Below, piece after piece: positions 25,880 through 37,357 of a stretch of DNA of 64,000 nucleotides. The stretch comes from CAZYQW01 sp964649825. GTDB taxonomy: Bacteria > Planctomycetota > B15-G4 > JADJEK01. Under the pieces are notes generated by a model. The model saw nothing but the letters and a program-made list of their open reading frames with translations, searched no databases and had not been told where the DNA came from. The translations under genes were made by a program, and so were the position numbers. The first letter of the stretch is position 1; the number at the start of each line of letters is the position of its first letter. Location: the NCBI GenBank assembly GCA_964649825.1, contig CAZYQW010000045.1:1-64000 (forward strand). Direction: 5' to 3'.

Positions 25880-27184
25880 TCATCGCGCCCTCGCGACGGC
25901 CTCGATCGGGTGGATCACCTCGACGTCGAGGCCGGCGATCCGGATCCCGGCGCGCCACTGGAGGATGCATCCGGGGTTCGCGGTCGCGAGCACCTTCGCG
26001 CCGCTCTTCGCGAGCGCGGCGAGCCGGGCCCGAAGCAGCGCCATCGACTCGTTCGGATGCAGCGCGTTGAAAAGGCCGGCCGCGCCGCAGCAGCGGTCGG
26101 AGTCGTCGAGTTCGACGAGCGTCACGCCGGGCACGGCCCGCAGCAGGTCGCGCGGAGCGGCGCGAACCCCCTGCGCGTGGGCGAGGTGGCACGCGTCGGC
26201 GTACGCGACGGTCGTCTCGAACGTGCCACGGATCGGACGCAGTCCTTCGCGCATCAGGAACTCGGTCACGTCCATCACCCGCGAGGAGAACCCCTCGGCC
26301 GCTCGACGGTCGTCGGCGGCCGCGTGAGGCGCCTCGCGCAGCAGACGACCGTACTCCTTCATCATCGCGCCGCAGCCGGCCGAGTTCACGAGCACGGCGT
26401 CGACCGGGCCGAGCTCCTTGAACGAGCGAATCGTCCGGACCGCGGCGCTCTCCGCGACGTCGGCCGCCGAGAAGTGCGCCGACAGCGCGCCGCAGCACGT
26501 TCGCCGCGACGGGATCATGACGTCGTACCCCTGCTCGGTCAGGACGCGGACGGTCGCGCGATTCGTGTCGCCAAGGAGAAGCGGCTGGACGCAACCTTCG
26601 AGCAGAGCGACGCGACCACGGCGCTCGCCGATCGACGAGTGGTACCCCTCCAGCGGACGCCTCCGCTCCGCCGTCGGCATGTCGGGGAGCAGGCGATCGC
26701 GAAGGTCGAGGTCCGGCGCGAGGTACTTGAGCGTTCCGTAGCGGCGCAGCAGCCCGCGCACCCCCAGCGCCTCGTACGCGGCGAGCATCCACGCGACGGC
26801 GCGCAGGCGCCGCGGGAAAGGAAGGAGGTGCCGGACCGCGATCCGTCGCAGCCGGTTCGCCCACGTCGGGGCTCGGTGCGGTTCGAGCAGGCGGCTCCGG
26901 CCGAACTCCATCATCTCGCCGAACCGCACGCCGGACGGACAGACCGGCTCGCAGGCCCGGCAGACGAGGCAGAGGTCGAGGTCGCGTTGAACGTTCTCCG
27001 TCGGCTCGATCGCCCCTTCGGCCAGTCCGCGGAGCAGGTAGATCCTCCCGCGAGGCCCTGTTCCCTCGCGACCGAGGAGTTCGTAGGTCGGACACGCGGG
27101 CAGGCAGAGCCCGCAGTGGACGCAGTCGAGCGTCTTCTGGTACTGGACCAGGTCGTGCTTGCTCTGGATCGACGCGCCGCTCAC
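25880..27184 (-). CDS. glcF: glycolate oxidase iron-sulfur subunit GlcF
   Basis: The product has 434 residues from a GTG at 27184 that overlaps the glcE stop (GTGA). Two [4Fe-4S] motifs appear at the N-terminus: 'CVHCGLCLPACPTY' and 'CLVCRACEPVCPSG'. Two CCG domains follow ('RRTCCGALSAHF', 'SDRCCGAAGLFN'), as in heterodisulfide-reductase-like subunits. It passes electrons from the flavin subunits GlcD/GlcE to the quinone pool. A lactate oxidase variant remains possible from sequence alone. Confidence 0.92.
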   Translation of the reverse strand: MSGASIQSKHDLVQYQKTLDCVHCGLCLPACPTYELLGREGTGPRGRIYLLRGLAEGAIEPTENVQRDLDLCLVCRACEPVCPSGVRFGEMMEFGRSRLLEPHRAPTWANRLRRIAVRHLLPFPRRLRAVAWMLAAYEALGVRGLLRRYGTLKYLAPDLDLRDRLLPDMPTAERRRPLEGYHSSIGERRGRVALLEGCVQPLLLGDTNRATVRVLTEQGYDVMIPSRRTCCGALSAHFSAADVAESAAVRTIRSFKELGPVDAVLVNSAGCGAMMKEYGRLLREAPHAAADDRRAAEGFSSRVMDVTEFLMREGLRPIRGTFETTVAYADACHLAHAQGVRAAPRDLLRAVPGVTLVELDDSDRCCGAAGLFNALHPNESMALLRARLAALAKSGAKVLATANPGCILQWRAGIRIAGLDVEVIHPIEAVARAR

Positions 27185-28530
27185 GTCACTCCTCCCGGCG
27201 CGAATCGACCCGGGGCGAGGACCCGGTGCGGATCGAGCGCGCACTTCACGCGGCCGACGAGGGCCGGCGCCTGGACCCGTCCGAGGAAGACGTCGTGTTG
27301 CCGTCGCCAACGCAGGGGAGCCGACTCTACGACCCACCCGCCCGGGCCCCCCTCGGGGATGAGCCGCGCGAGCCCGGCGACGAGCTCGTCCGACGGCTCG
27401 CCCGGGACGCCGACCCGCACCACGCCGAGCAACGGCTCGCAGACCACGTGCGGCACGAGGTCGACGCCGGCCGCGATGGCGAAGATCGATTCGACGATCC
27501 CGCCGACCACCGATCGACCGTTTCGAAACGGCAACAGGGTCCCCTGGATCACCGAACCGCTTCCGCCGGCGTCGAGCCGAGAGTGGACGTCGCGGAGCGC
27601 GGACCAGAGCACGTCCGCCGAGCGGTCGTCGAGATCGATCGACCGTACGTCGCGCGACGCGTCGAGGAGGCTCGCGATTCGTTCGACCGAGTCGCTGACG
27701 CCGCGCCCGGTGCCGTGCAGGCGGATCCCGACGACGAACTCGCCTTCACCCTCCGTCACGACGACGCCGGGACAGGCGCGATCGAGCGCCGGCGCGTCGA
27801 TCAACGAGAGCGCGGCGACATCGAGCCCGCTCCGGCGCAGGGCAAGGAGGAACCCGTCGAGCTCGTCCAGGTCGGAGAACACGAGACATCGCGTGACGTC
27901 GCGGGCGGGGAGCGGCGCCAACCGCAGGGACAGCTCGGTCACGACGCCGAGCGTGCCGAGCGAGCCGTGATAAAGCCGATGGAGGTCGAACCCGGTGACG
28001 TTCTTCACGAGTCGTCCGCCGGACTTCGTGCACGTGCCGTCGGGGTGGGCGGCGCGGCAGCCGAGCACGTGGTCGCGCGGCCGCCCGTAGCCGGTGCGGA
28101 GCGGTCCGGAGACGCCCGCCGCCACGACTCCCCCGACGGTCGCCCGATGCAGCCCCGGGGGATCGAGGGGCAGCTGCTGCCCCTCGTCGCGGGCGCGTGC
28201 GAGCACCTCGTTCAGGCGCGTGCCGGCGCGCACGACCATCGTCTGGTCGGCCACGTCGTAGTCGACGATCCCCGCCATCTCCGTCGTCACGACGACGACG
28301 ACCTCGGCGCGAGCCGGGAGGTTCCCGAGACGCTGGTGCTGGCCCGCTCCCCACGGCACCACGGCCGCCCCCGAAAGCGCCGCGACGCGGAGCACCGCCG
28401 CGCACTGCTCCTCGGTAGCCGGCGACGCCGCCACGGCGTGGGCCGTGCCGAGGGCTCGCGCCACCTCGCCGTCGGCGCCGATCTCCCAGACCGCGTCGCC
28501 GCCCAAGAGCTGCCGGAGCCGCTCGATCAC
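27181..28530 (-). CDS. glcE: glycolate oxidase FAD-binding subunit GlcE
   Basis: The product has 449 residues, starting at the GTG at 28530 that overlaps the glcD stop (GTGA). It has a PCMH-type FAD-binding fold: 'ALSGAAVVPWGAGQHQRLG', 'YDVADQTMVVRAGTRLNEVL', 'PPGLHRATVGGVVAAGVSG' and 'GGRLVKNVTGFDLHRLYHGS'. The last segment is diagnostic for GlcE. With GlcD and GlcF it forms the membrane-associated glycolate (or D-lactate) dehydrogenase. Confidence 0.92.
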   Translation of the reverse strand: MIERLRQLLGGDAVWEIGADGEVARALGTAHAVAASPATEEQCAAVLRVAALSGAAVVPWGAGQHQRLGNLPARAEVVVVVTTEMAGIVDYDVADQTMVVRAGTRLNEVLARARDEGQQLPLDPPGLHRATVGGVVAAGVSGPLRTGYGRPRDHVLGCRAAHPDGTCTKSGGRLVKNVTGFDLHRLYHGSLGTLGVVTELSLRLAPLPARDVTRCLVFSDLDELDGFLLALRRSGLDVAALSLIDAPALDRACPGVVVTEGEGEFVVGIRLHGTGRGVSDSVERIASLLDASRDVRSIDLDDRSADVLWSALRDVHSRLDAGGSGSVIQGTLLPFRNGRSVVGGIVESIFAIAAGVDLVPHVVCEPLLGVVRVGVPGEPSDELVAGLARLIPEGGPGGWVVESAPLRWRRQHDVFLGRVQAPALVGRVKCALDPHRVLAPGRFAPGGVT

Positions 28531-29959
28531 GTCGGTTCCTCGAACGTGAGCTGGCCGCGGCGCGCCTCGACGCAGCTTCGCGTGCTCGGCAGCACCTTCC
28601 CCGGGTTCAGGAGCGACGCTCCGTTGAACGCGTCGCGGACCGCGCGCATCTTCGCGAGGTCGTCGTCGGTGAAGACGAGGTGCATGGAGTCGCGCTTCTC
28701 GATCCCGATTCCGTGCTCCCCTGACAGCGACCCGCCGGCGTCGACGCAGACGCGCAGGATCTCCGCCCCAGCCGCCACGACGCGCTCGGTCTCGTCGTCG
28801 TCGCGGCGGTCGTACGAGACGTTCGGATGCAGGTTGCCGTCGCCGGCGTGGAACACGTTCGAGAGGCGGATCCGATACCGCCGCCCGATCTCCAACACCT
28901 GAGCGAGCACTTCGGGCAGACGCGAGCGCGGGACGACCGCGTCCTGCACGTAGAGGTCGGGCGCGAGCCGGCCCATCGCGCCGAACGCGCCCTTGCGCCC
29001 CTTCCAGAGCCGCAGGCGATGCGCCTCGTCCCGCGCGCGCTCCGACGAGAGCACGCCGACCGCGGTCACGATGGCGAGCACGCGCTCGGCGCTTTCCTCG
29101 ACGACCACGGCCGGACCGTCGAACTCGGCGAGCAGCACCGCGCCCGCGTCCTTCGGGTAGCCCGCGGCGTACACCGACGCCTCGACCGCCTCGATCGTGA
29201 GTCGATCGAGGATCTCCAGCGCCGATGGCTGCAGCCCGTCCGTGATGATCCTCCTCACCGCCTCGCACGCGCCCTCCACCGTCGTGAACGCGAACAGCAG
29301 CGTCTCGACGACCTCGGGGACCGGCACGAGCCGCAGGATCGCCTCGGTGACGATCGCGCAGGTCCCCTCGGAGCCGACGAGGATCCCGGTCAGGTCGAGC
29401 CCCGGCGGGTCCGCGGCGGGCGACCCGACTCGGATCGTCTCGCCGTCGGGAAGCACGGCGGTGAGTCCGAGCACGTGACGCGCGGTCGCGCCGTACTTGA
29501 AGCAATGCGGCCCGCCTGCGTTCTCGGCGACGTTGCCGCCGATCGTGCACGCGACCTGCGAGGACGGATCGGGCGCGTAGAACAGCCCGAACGGGCGCGC
29601 CGCCTTCGAGACCGACGCGTTGGTCGCCCCGCACTCGACCACCGCGAAGCGGTTCTCCGGGTCGACGAGCACGATCCTCGTCATGCGCGACGTCTCGACG
29701 ATCACGCCCCCCTCCGGCGCGAGCGCGCCGCCGGAGAGTCCAGTGCCCGCGCCGCGCGCCACGAACGGCACGCCGGCCGCGGCAAGGACGCGCACGACGG
29801 CGGCGACCTCGGCGGTGTCGTTGGGCAGCACGACCGCGGTCGGCCGGCGACGGAGGTGCGTGAGGCCGTCGCACTCGTACACGAACGTCTCGCCGGGGTC
29901 GTCGAGGACGTGCTTCGCTCCGACGATCTCGCGGAGACGCTCGACGGGCGGGCGGACGC

Positions 29960-29963
<4 letters not shown>
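28527..29963 (-). CDS. glcD: glycolate oxidase subunit GlcD (FAD-linked oxidase)
   Basis: The product has 478 residues. The best start is a TTG at 29963 that overlaps the acnA stop (TTGA), in line with the GTGA overlaps further along. The FAD-binding half shows 'PTAVVLPNDTAEVAAVVRVL', 'FVARGAGTGLSGGALAPEGG' and 'CTIGGNVAENAGGPHCFKYG'. The C-terminal cap has 'FHAGDGNLHPNVSYD' and 'GSLSGEHGIGIEKRD', typical of GlcD. It oxidises glycolate or D-lactate. Direct coupling to aconitase suggests co-expression with the TCA/glyoxylate route. Confidence 0.93.
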
Positions 29964-32647
<2,684 letters not shown>

Positions 32648-32796
32648 GACGCTCCTCAGGATTCGGTGACCGCGAGAACCGCCTTCCGGGCTCCCGACGA
32701 AGCACCGAAGTCTAGCGAAACCAACGGGTCGCATCGACCCCACCGCTCCCTCGGGAACGCCGCCGGCGAACCGCGATCAAAAAACTCCAGAGACCG

Positions 32797-32827
32797 TTGT
32801 TACCCCGTTCGGCCGGTCACGTATCTA
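32797..32827 (+). promoter_or_regulatory. promoter-like element for the structured RNA
   Basis: TTGTTA (32797-32802) and TATCTA (32822-32827) are separated by 19 bases, within the sigma-70-type range. Transcription would start near 32834, just before the first paired base of the RNA. Confidence 0.35.
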
Positions 32828-32833
32828 CGGGCG

Positions 32834-33050
32834 AATCTCACGATCGAAGTCCTCGCGACCGAGACCGAGAGATTCCGAGTGGCGAGCCAGGGTTGCTGCG
32901 CCGAAGGCGTAAAACCCTCAATCTCTCCTCCCAGTTCCCTGAACACGGGTTTCCCTGGGCCGCTCTCGTACTTTGCCGTTCCCCCCCGGTCTCTCCTCAA
33001 ACCATCCTCATTCCCAAGACCCCCGGTTTACTACCGGGGGGGCGGCTTTT
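32834..33050 (+). ncRNA. candidate multi-helix structured RNA, class unknown
   Basis: Consistent perfect pairings are visible. P1: GAGACC (32861-32866) with GGTCTC (32988-32993). P2, stacked on P1: GAGAGATT (32867-32874) with AATCTCTC (32920-32927). P3 inside P2: GGGTT (32890-32894) with AACCC (32913-32917), plus CGCC/GGCG around a GAA loop at 32899-32909. P4: CCCAG (32930-32934) with CTGGG (32955-32959), with inner CCC/GGG. CTCGC (32852-32856) can pair with GCGAG (32882-32886) to make a pseudoknot. A C7 run (32981-32987) could pair with G7 of the terminator (33036-33042). I see none of the signatures of tmRNA, RNase P RNA, SRP RNA or common riboswitches. It may be a free small RNA or a leader of the ThiF gene. 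Confidence 0.5.
33020..33050 (+). terminator. intrinsic terminator of the structured RNA
   Basis: CCCCCGGT (33020-33027) and ACCGGGGG (33033-33040) form a perfect 8-bp stem with a five-base loop. After GGCGGC a TTTT run follows at 33047-33050. The T-run is only on the + strand, which sets the direction of transcription. Confidence 0.6.
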
Positions 33051-33094
33051 GCATGGGGGCTCGCTCGAGACCGGCCGCTTCCCGGGCGCGCGAC

Positions 33095-33142
33095 GCGCGA
33101 AGGGGCGAACGCGCTCGATCGGCACGGTCGTAGAATGACCGC
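33095..33142 (+). promoter_or_regulatory. probable leaderless promoter of the ThiF-like gene
   Basis: TAGAAT (33131-33136) stands six bases before the GTG at 33143. There is no Shine-Dalgarno sequence, and an in-frame TAG directly upstream rules out a longer start. The 22-base element at 33095-33116 matches the one before the RluA-type gene in 19 of 22 positions. Confidence 0.4.
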
Positions 33143-34171
33143 GTGATCCCCCCGCACGACGATCGCTACGGCCGCCAGATCCAATTCCACGAGCTCGGCC
33201 GGCAAGGCCAGGACCGCATCCGATGCGGACGCGTGGTGGTCATCGGCGTCGGCGCGCTCGGCTGCCAGGAGGCGGCGCTGCTCGTCCGGGCCGGGGTGGG
33301 CTCGCTGCGGCTCGTGGATCGCGACTTCGTGGAGACGTCGAATCTCCACCGTCAGATCCTCTTCACCGAGGACGACGCCGCGCGCGGGCTCCCGAAGGCC
33401 GAGGCGGCGCGCATCCATCTGAGCGCGTCGAACCGGGACGTCGAGATCCAGTCCGTCGTTGCCGACGTCGACGCGTCGACGATCGAGAGCCTCGTGACGG
33501 ACGTCGACGTCATCGTGGATGGCAGCGACAACTTCGAGGTGCGTTACCTCATGAACGACGTCGCCGTGCGCGATCGACGCCCGTGGGTCTACGCGGCCTC
33601 GGTCGGCGCCTCCGGTTTCCTGATGCCGGTGCTGCCGGGGATCACGCCCTGCCTCCGCTGCCTGGTGCCGGAGCCCCCTCCGACGGGCACCGCGGAGACC
33701 TGCGAGACGGCGGGCGTCGTCGGCCCCGCACCGGCCGTCGTCGGTTCCCTCGCCGCGATGGAAGCGCTGAAGATCCTGAGCGGACGAGCCGACGCCGTCT
33801 TGCGCGGCGCGTACACGATCGATCTCTGGACGAATCGCATGCGCCGAGTCGACGTCGAGCGGCCCACCCCGGACTGTCCGTGCTGCGGGAAGCGGCAGTT
33901 CTCGTTCCTCGAGGACCGCCGCGGCACTCGGTCGGCCCAGCTCTGCGGGAGGAACGCGGTGCAGGTTCGCCCCGCCGCCGCGGCTCCGTTCCCCTACGAC
34001 GAGGTCGTGGCCCGGCTCCGCGGATCGACCGAGTTGACCGAGAACCCGTATCTCGCGCGCTTTTGCCACGGAGAGATCGAAGTGCACCTCTTCCGTGACG
34101 GGCGCGCCATCGTGACGGGCACGGACGACCCGGCCCGGGCCCGCGCGATCTACGCCCGCTTCGTCGGCTGA
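33143..34171 (+). CDS. ThiF/MoeB/HesA-family E1-like adenylyltransferase
   Basis: The product has 342 residues. The nucleotide-binding loop is 'VVVIGVGALGCQEAALLVRA', followed by 'RLVDRDFVETSNLHRQILF' and 'DGSDNFEVRYLMND', which are family signatures. Zinc cysteines occur as 'CLRCLVP' and 'PDCPCCG'. A Cys in 'ETCETAGVVGPAP' is the likely thiol partner. The ~80-residue tail ('LCGRNAVQVRP', 'VTGTDDPARARAIYARFVG') is found in stand-alone ThiF-type enzymes. It adenylates the C-terminal Gly-Gly of a ThiS/MoaD-like sulfur carrier for thiamin or molybdopterin synthesis. No carrier gene is nearby, so the pathway is open. Confidence 0.9.
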   Translation: MIPPHDDRYGRQIQFHELGRQGQDRIRCGRVVVIGVGALGCQEAALLVRAGVGSLRLVDRDFVETSNLHRQILFTEDDAARGLPKAEAARIHLSASNRDVEIQSVVADVDASTIESLVTDVDVIVDGSDNFEVRYLMNDVAVRDRRPWVYAASVGASGFLMPVLPGITPCLRCLVPEPPPTGTAETCETAGVVGPAPAVVGSLAAMEALKILSGRADAVLRGAYTIDLWTNRMRRVDVERPTPDCPCCGKRQFSFLEDRRGTRSAQLCGRNAVQVRPAAAAPFPYDEVVARLRGSTELTENPYLARFCHGEIEVHLFRDGRAIVTGTDDPARARAIYARFVG

Positions 34172-34172
34172 C

Positions 34173-37139
34173 CTACTTGACGTTGTAGATCATGCCGGAC
34201 CGGAACTGCCCGACCGCCGGGTCGGCGACGAACTTTCGCTCGAAGGCCGGGCTCAGCGGGTCGACGAAGAACGGCGTCGCGTCGACCGGGTTGTACGCGT
34301 CCGGCACGCTGGTCGTCTGTCCGTCGGTGCTCGGCGCGGTCGGCGACGCGATCTTCGGCAGCGACCCGGCCATGTAGACGAGGCCGCTCGGGAAGCCCGA
34401 CAGCCACCTCAACGACCCGGCCGTGATCGCTCGGTTGAACGCGGGCTGAACGCCGCCGTTGTCGGGCAGCCGCAGCGGGTCGCCGAACGCGTTCAAGTCC
34501 TGCATCACCACCTCTTGACGCGGATCCTGGACCTTGCCGGTCCGATTCAGGACGTAGGCGACCTTAGGTTCGATCTGACTCGGCGTCACGCTCGTGATCG
34601 TCGCACCGTTCTCGACCGCGATCGGAGTGGTGGTCGTGCCGAACGCGGTCAACCGCAGCGCCGGACCCGGATTGTTGCCATCGAAGAGGAACAGGTTCTC
34701 GATGTTGTTCTCGCCCGGGGGGCCCGTCCTGAGGCGGCTGGAGAAGTAGTAGAAGTTCGCGAGCGCACCGGCCCCACCGACGCGGCGGACGCGGACGTAG
34801 CTCGGAACCTGCTCGTTGAAGAAGCCCGAGTTCGTCAGCAGATCCGGTGTTCCGAACGGCGGCTTTCCCGCGCCGGGCGTCTCTTCGAACGACGTGCCGG
34901 TGACGTTCGTGATCTTGAACGACGGGTCACCCGTGCCGGTCTCCGAGCCCACCGCCACCGCGTAGAGGTTGTAGAGGTCGTTCAGGGTCAGGTGCTGGTC
35001 GTGGAAGAAGTACCGCGTGCCTCGATCCGGCGACAGGAACGATCCGCCGTAGTCCACCGTCGGCAGGTCGGTGGAGCTCGCGGGCAAGTCCCACGGCCCC
35101 TCGAGCGCCTTCGACCCCGGGCCCTTGTCGGCGTACTCCGGCCCGCCGAGCGAGCGCGTCAGGTTCAACACCTTCCCGGAGTTCACGTTGATCACGAACA
35201 GGTCGCTGTTGTCGCTCGCCGCCCCGGCGTTCGGCTTGCCCTGGTGGAAGAGCAGGAACTTGTTGTCGTCGGTGAGGTGCAGTCCCTGCGTTGCCTTGAA
35301 CTCGTTCACGGTGTCGAACAGCCCGCCGCTGCTGACGTCGAAGATCAAGTCCTGCACGTTTCCGGCGCCCTGGCCGTTGGTCTGTGCGATGAAGGGAATC
35401 GAACCGTCGGCGCCGACCTGTCGCGCACCGGCGTAGACCGAACCATCCTTCGAGAGGCTGGCCCAGGTCGACGTGCCGTCGCTGGTGTCGAGGTCGTCGA
35501 CGAGCATGAAGTTGTTCGGGAACGCCGTGATGTTCATGGGGACGTACGAGCCGAACACCGTGAACTTCGAGAACGAGATCACGTCCTCCTTCTGGGCGCC
35601 CGGCCCGGCGACGACGCAGAGCGAGTCGCGGGCGGCGTTCACGAGGCTCGTCCGGTTGACGTGCGCGAAGGTGCCGAACTCGCCCGGGGAGGGGATGATC
35701 TTGACCGCCTGGTCGATGCCGTTCATGTGCACCTTCCAGAGCCGATTCGGGAAGAGGCTCTCGAGCGTCGACGCGCTGTTCGTCGAGGGGAAGAACCCGA
35801 AGTAGCCGCCGACGTTGTCGAGCACGAAGCTGATGCCCTCCTCCCAGACGCGTCGGACCTCGCCGTTCGCGGTCGGGGTCGCTTCTCGGATCGGCTGCCC
35901 GTTGCTGAAGGTCCCGCCCGGCTCGAGGTTCAAGAGGAAGAGCCGATCGAAGCCGCTCGAGCTCTGGTCGAGCACGACCAGCGCTCGCTTTCCGTCCGGC
36001 GTGACCCCGACCTCGATCTCCCACGGCGAACGCGTCGCGGACTCGGTGAAGGTGGCGAACGACGACGGCACGAGGTTGCGCCACTGGTTCGTGTCCTTGA
36101 ACAGGATCCCGAACCCGTACGTCGGCTGCGCCGTCGTCCCGTTGCGCCAGTGGAAGAGCGCCTTGTTTCCGGGGCATTCGATCCGGGGGAACTCGAAGTT
36201 CTCGTTGTTGCGCGCCGGTTGCGTGCCGGTGAACACCTCGATGCTCGAGGCATAGCCCTGGATCGCCTTGTACGCCGAGTCGACGATCGTGGTGCCGTCG
36301 GGCGGTGAGCTCGTCGCGTTCGCCTCCTGGTGTCCGGCGAGCGCGATCATCCACATGTCGAACCGGGTCGGAAAGCCGTCCGAGGCGAACTCGGGCGCGA
36401 CGGTGAACGTGCCGGCGACGCCGTCGTCGAGGTTCGTATCCGCCACGATCCCCACCGTCTGCTCTCCGCCGACCGTGACCGTCGACGCGCTCGTCGCGAC
36501 CCCCTGCGAGTACGCGATCGACGCGGAATGCGTGATCGCCTGGAAGTTGCAGCGGATGCCGTTGCCCACCCGTACGGTCAGGTTCGTCATGTCGAGCGAC
36601 ACGACCTGGAGGAACAAGGTCGCCCCGTCGACGAGCGGGATGACGATCGGCTTCGTCGGACCGAACGGCGCGGTCGGAGTCTCGGCCGCGTCGTTGTCGA
36701 CCATGACCGCCACGGGCGGAACGAGCGCGTTCAGCACGAAGTTGCCGTTGGCGTCGAACCGGAAGATCGGCGACGGCATGTTCGTCACGAAGTCTCCGGC
36801 CGGGATCCCGAGCTGGCCGGCGATGTAGGTCATGCCGATGCCGTCGAAGACGGGGTGGATCGGGGAGTCGATCTTGTCGGTCGCGTCCACGAGCGGCTGC
36901 AGGAAGAACCCGGTCGACAACGCCTGGTTGGCGTCGAGCGAAAGCAGCAGTCCGAACGGAGCCCCGGGCGTCCCGGTCATCGCGATCGTCAGCGGCGTGA
37001 ACTTCGTGAGCTCGACGACCGTCGTGTTATCACCCGTCGCGCCGTTGATCGTCAGCGTCGGATCGACGTCCGCGCCCGCGATCGAAGCCAGGACGAGGGC
37101 GGCGGAAAGAACGTTCAGGGTCCGGGTCGATCGCGCCAC
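34173..37139 (-). CDS. large secreted protein of unknown function
   Basis: The product has 988 residues from a GTG at 37139 that has an excellent GGAGG seven bases upstream. A signal peptide follows ('LNVLSAALVLASIAGA'). The body is Asn/Thr/Ser- and aromatic-rich beta sequence without membrane helices. Phrases such as 'GVTPDGKRALVVLDQSSSG', 'DLFVINVNSGKVLNLTRS' and 'DDNKFLLFHQGKPN' resemble TolB/PD40-type propeller blades. A propeller of several blades is therefore plausible, but no confident family was found. It converges on the ThiF gene with one base between the stops. Confidence 0.75.
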   Translation of the reverse strand: MARSTRTLNVLSAALVLASIAGADVDPTLTINGATGDNTTVVELTKFTPLTIAMTGTPGAPFGLLLSLDANQALSTGFFLQPLVDATDKIDSPIHPVFDGIGMTYIAGQLGIPAGDFVTNMPSPIFRFDANGNFVLNALVPPVAVMVDNDAAETPTAPFGPTKPIVIPLVDGATLFLQVVSLDMTNLTVRVGNGIRCNFQAITHSASIAYSQGVATSASTVTVGGEQTVGIVADTNLDDGVAGTFTVAPEFASDGFPTRFDMWMIALAGHQEANATSSPPDGTTIVDSAYKAIQGYASSIEVFTGTQPARNNENFEFPRIECPGNKALFHWRNGTTAQPTYGFGILFKDTNQWRNLVPSSFATFTESATRSPWEIEVGVTPDGKRALVVLDQSSSGFDRLFLLNLEPGGTFSNGQPIREATPTANGEVRRVWEEGISFVLDNVGGYFGFFPSTNSASTLESLFPNRLWKVHMNGIDQAVKIIPSPGEFGTFAHVNRTSLVNAARDSLCVVAGPGAQKEDVISFSKFTVFGSYVPMNITAFPNNFMLVDDLDTSDGTSTWASLSKDGSVYAGARQVGADGSIPFIAQTNGQGAGNVQDLIFDVSSGGLFDTVNEFKATQGLHLTDDNKFLLFHQGKPNAGAASDNSDLFVINVNSGKVLNLTRSLGGPEYADKGPGSKALEGPWDLPASSTDLPTVDYGGSFLSPDRGTRYFFHDQHLTLNDLYNLYAVAVGSETGTGDPSFKITNVTGTSFEETPGAGKPPFGTPDLLTNSGFFNEQVPSYVRVRRVGGAGALANFYYFSSRLRTGPPGENNIENLFLFDGNNPGPALRLTAFGTTTTPIAVENGATITSVTPSQIEPKVAYVLNRTGKVQDPRQEVVMQDLNAFGDPLRLPDNGGVQPAFNRAITAGSLRWLSGFPSGLVYMAGSLPKIASPTAPSTDGQTTSVPDAYNPVDATPFFVDPLSPAFERKFVADPAVGQFRSGMIYNVK

Positions 37140-37357
37140 TAGGGTACCTCCAACGGGTGGGGTGGGGGGCGAGGGTGGTCGGAGCGGGCGACCCCGGCCA
37201 GTCGATGCGAGCCACGTGCGCGGGGCAAGCGCCGCCACATCGCGACGGAACGGCAGCGTCCGCTCCTCGATGCTCCGAGCGTGTTCTACGTCGAAGTGTA
37301 CGCCACGGTAACGACGTGGTCAAGCGAAGCGGCCGACGCCCGGAAGCCCTTGCAGGT

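Larger units (their letters stand above)
32648..33142. other. 495-base intergenic region with a candidate structured RNA
   Basis: The left part (32648-32790) should hold the acnA promoter on the minus strand; I see no clear box. From ~32797 rightwards the + strand has a promoter-like pair, several mutually consistent helices, and a terminator at 33020-33050. The last ~90 bases lead to the ThiF gene. No frame looks coding, and the region is visibly less GC-rich than its neighbours. Confidence 0.6.

Noticed and set aside
25794..27095. Second minus-strand open frame over glcF
   Set aside because: It is the +1 frame of glcF. The glcF frame holds all ferredoxin and CCG motifs.
32834..33050. tmRNA, RNase P RNA, SRP RNA or 6S RNA as identity of the structured RNA
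   Set aside because: No tmRNA tRNA-like ends, no RNase P core blocks and no SRP GGAA/AGCA loop. The branched fold differs from the single long 6S hairpin.
32834..33142. TPP riboswitch before the ThiF-type gene
   Set aside because: The conserved thi-box elements (CTGAGA and its partner ACC-TGATCTGG-like block) are absent.
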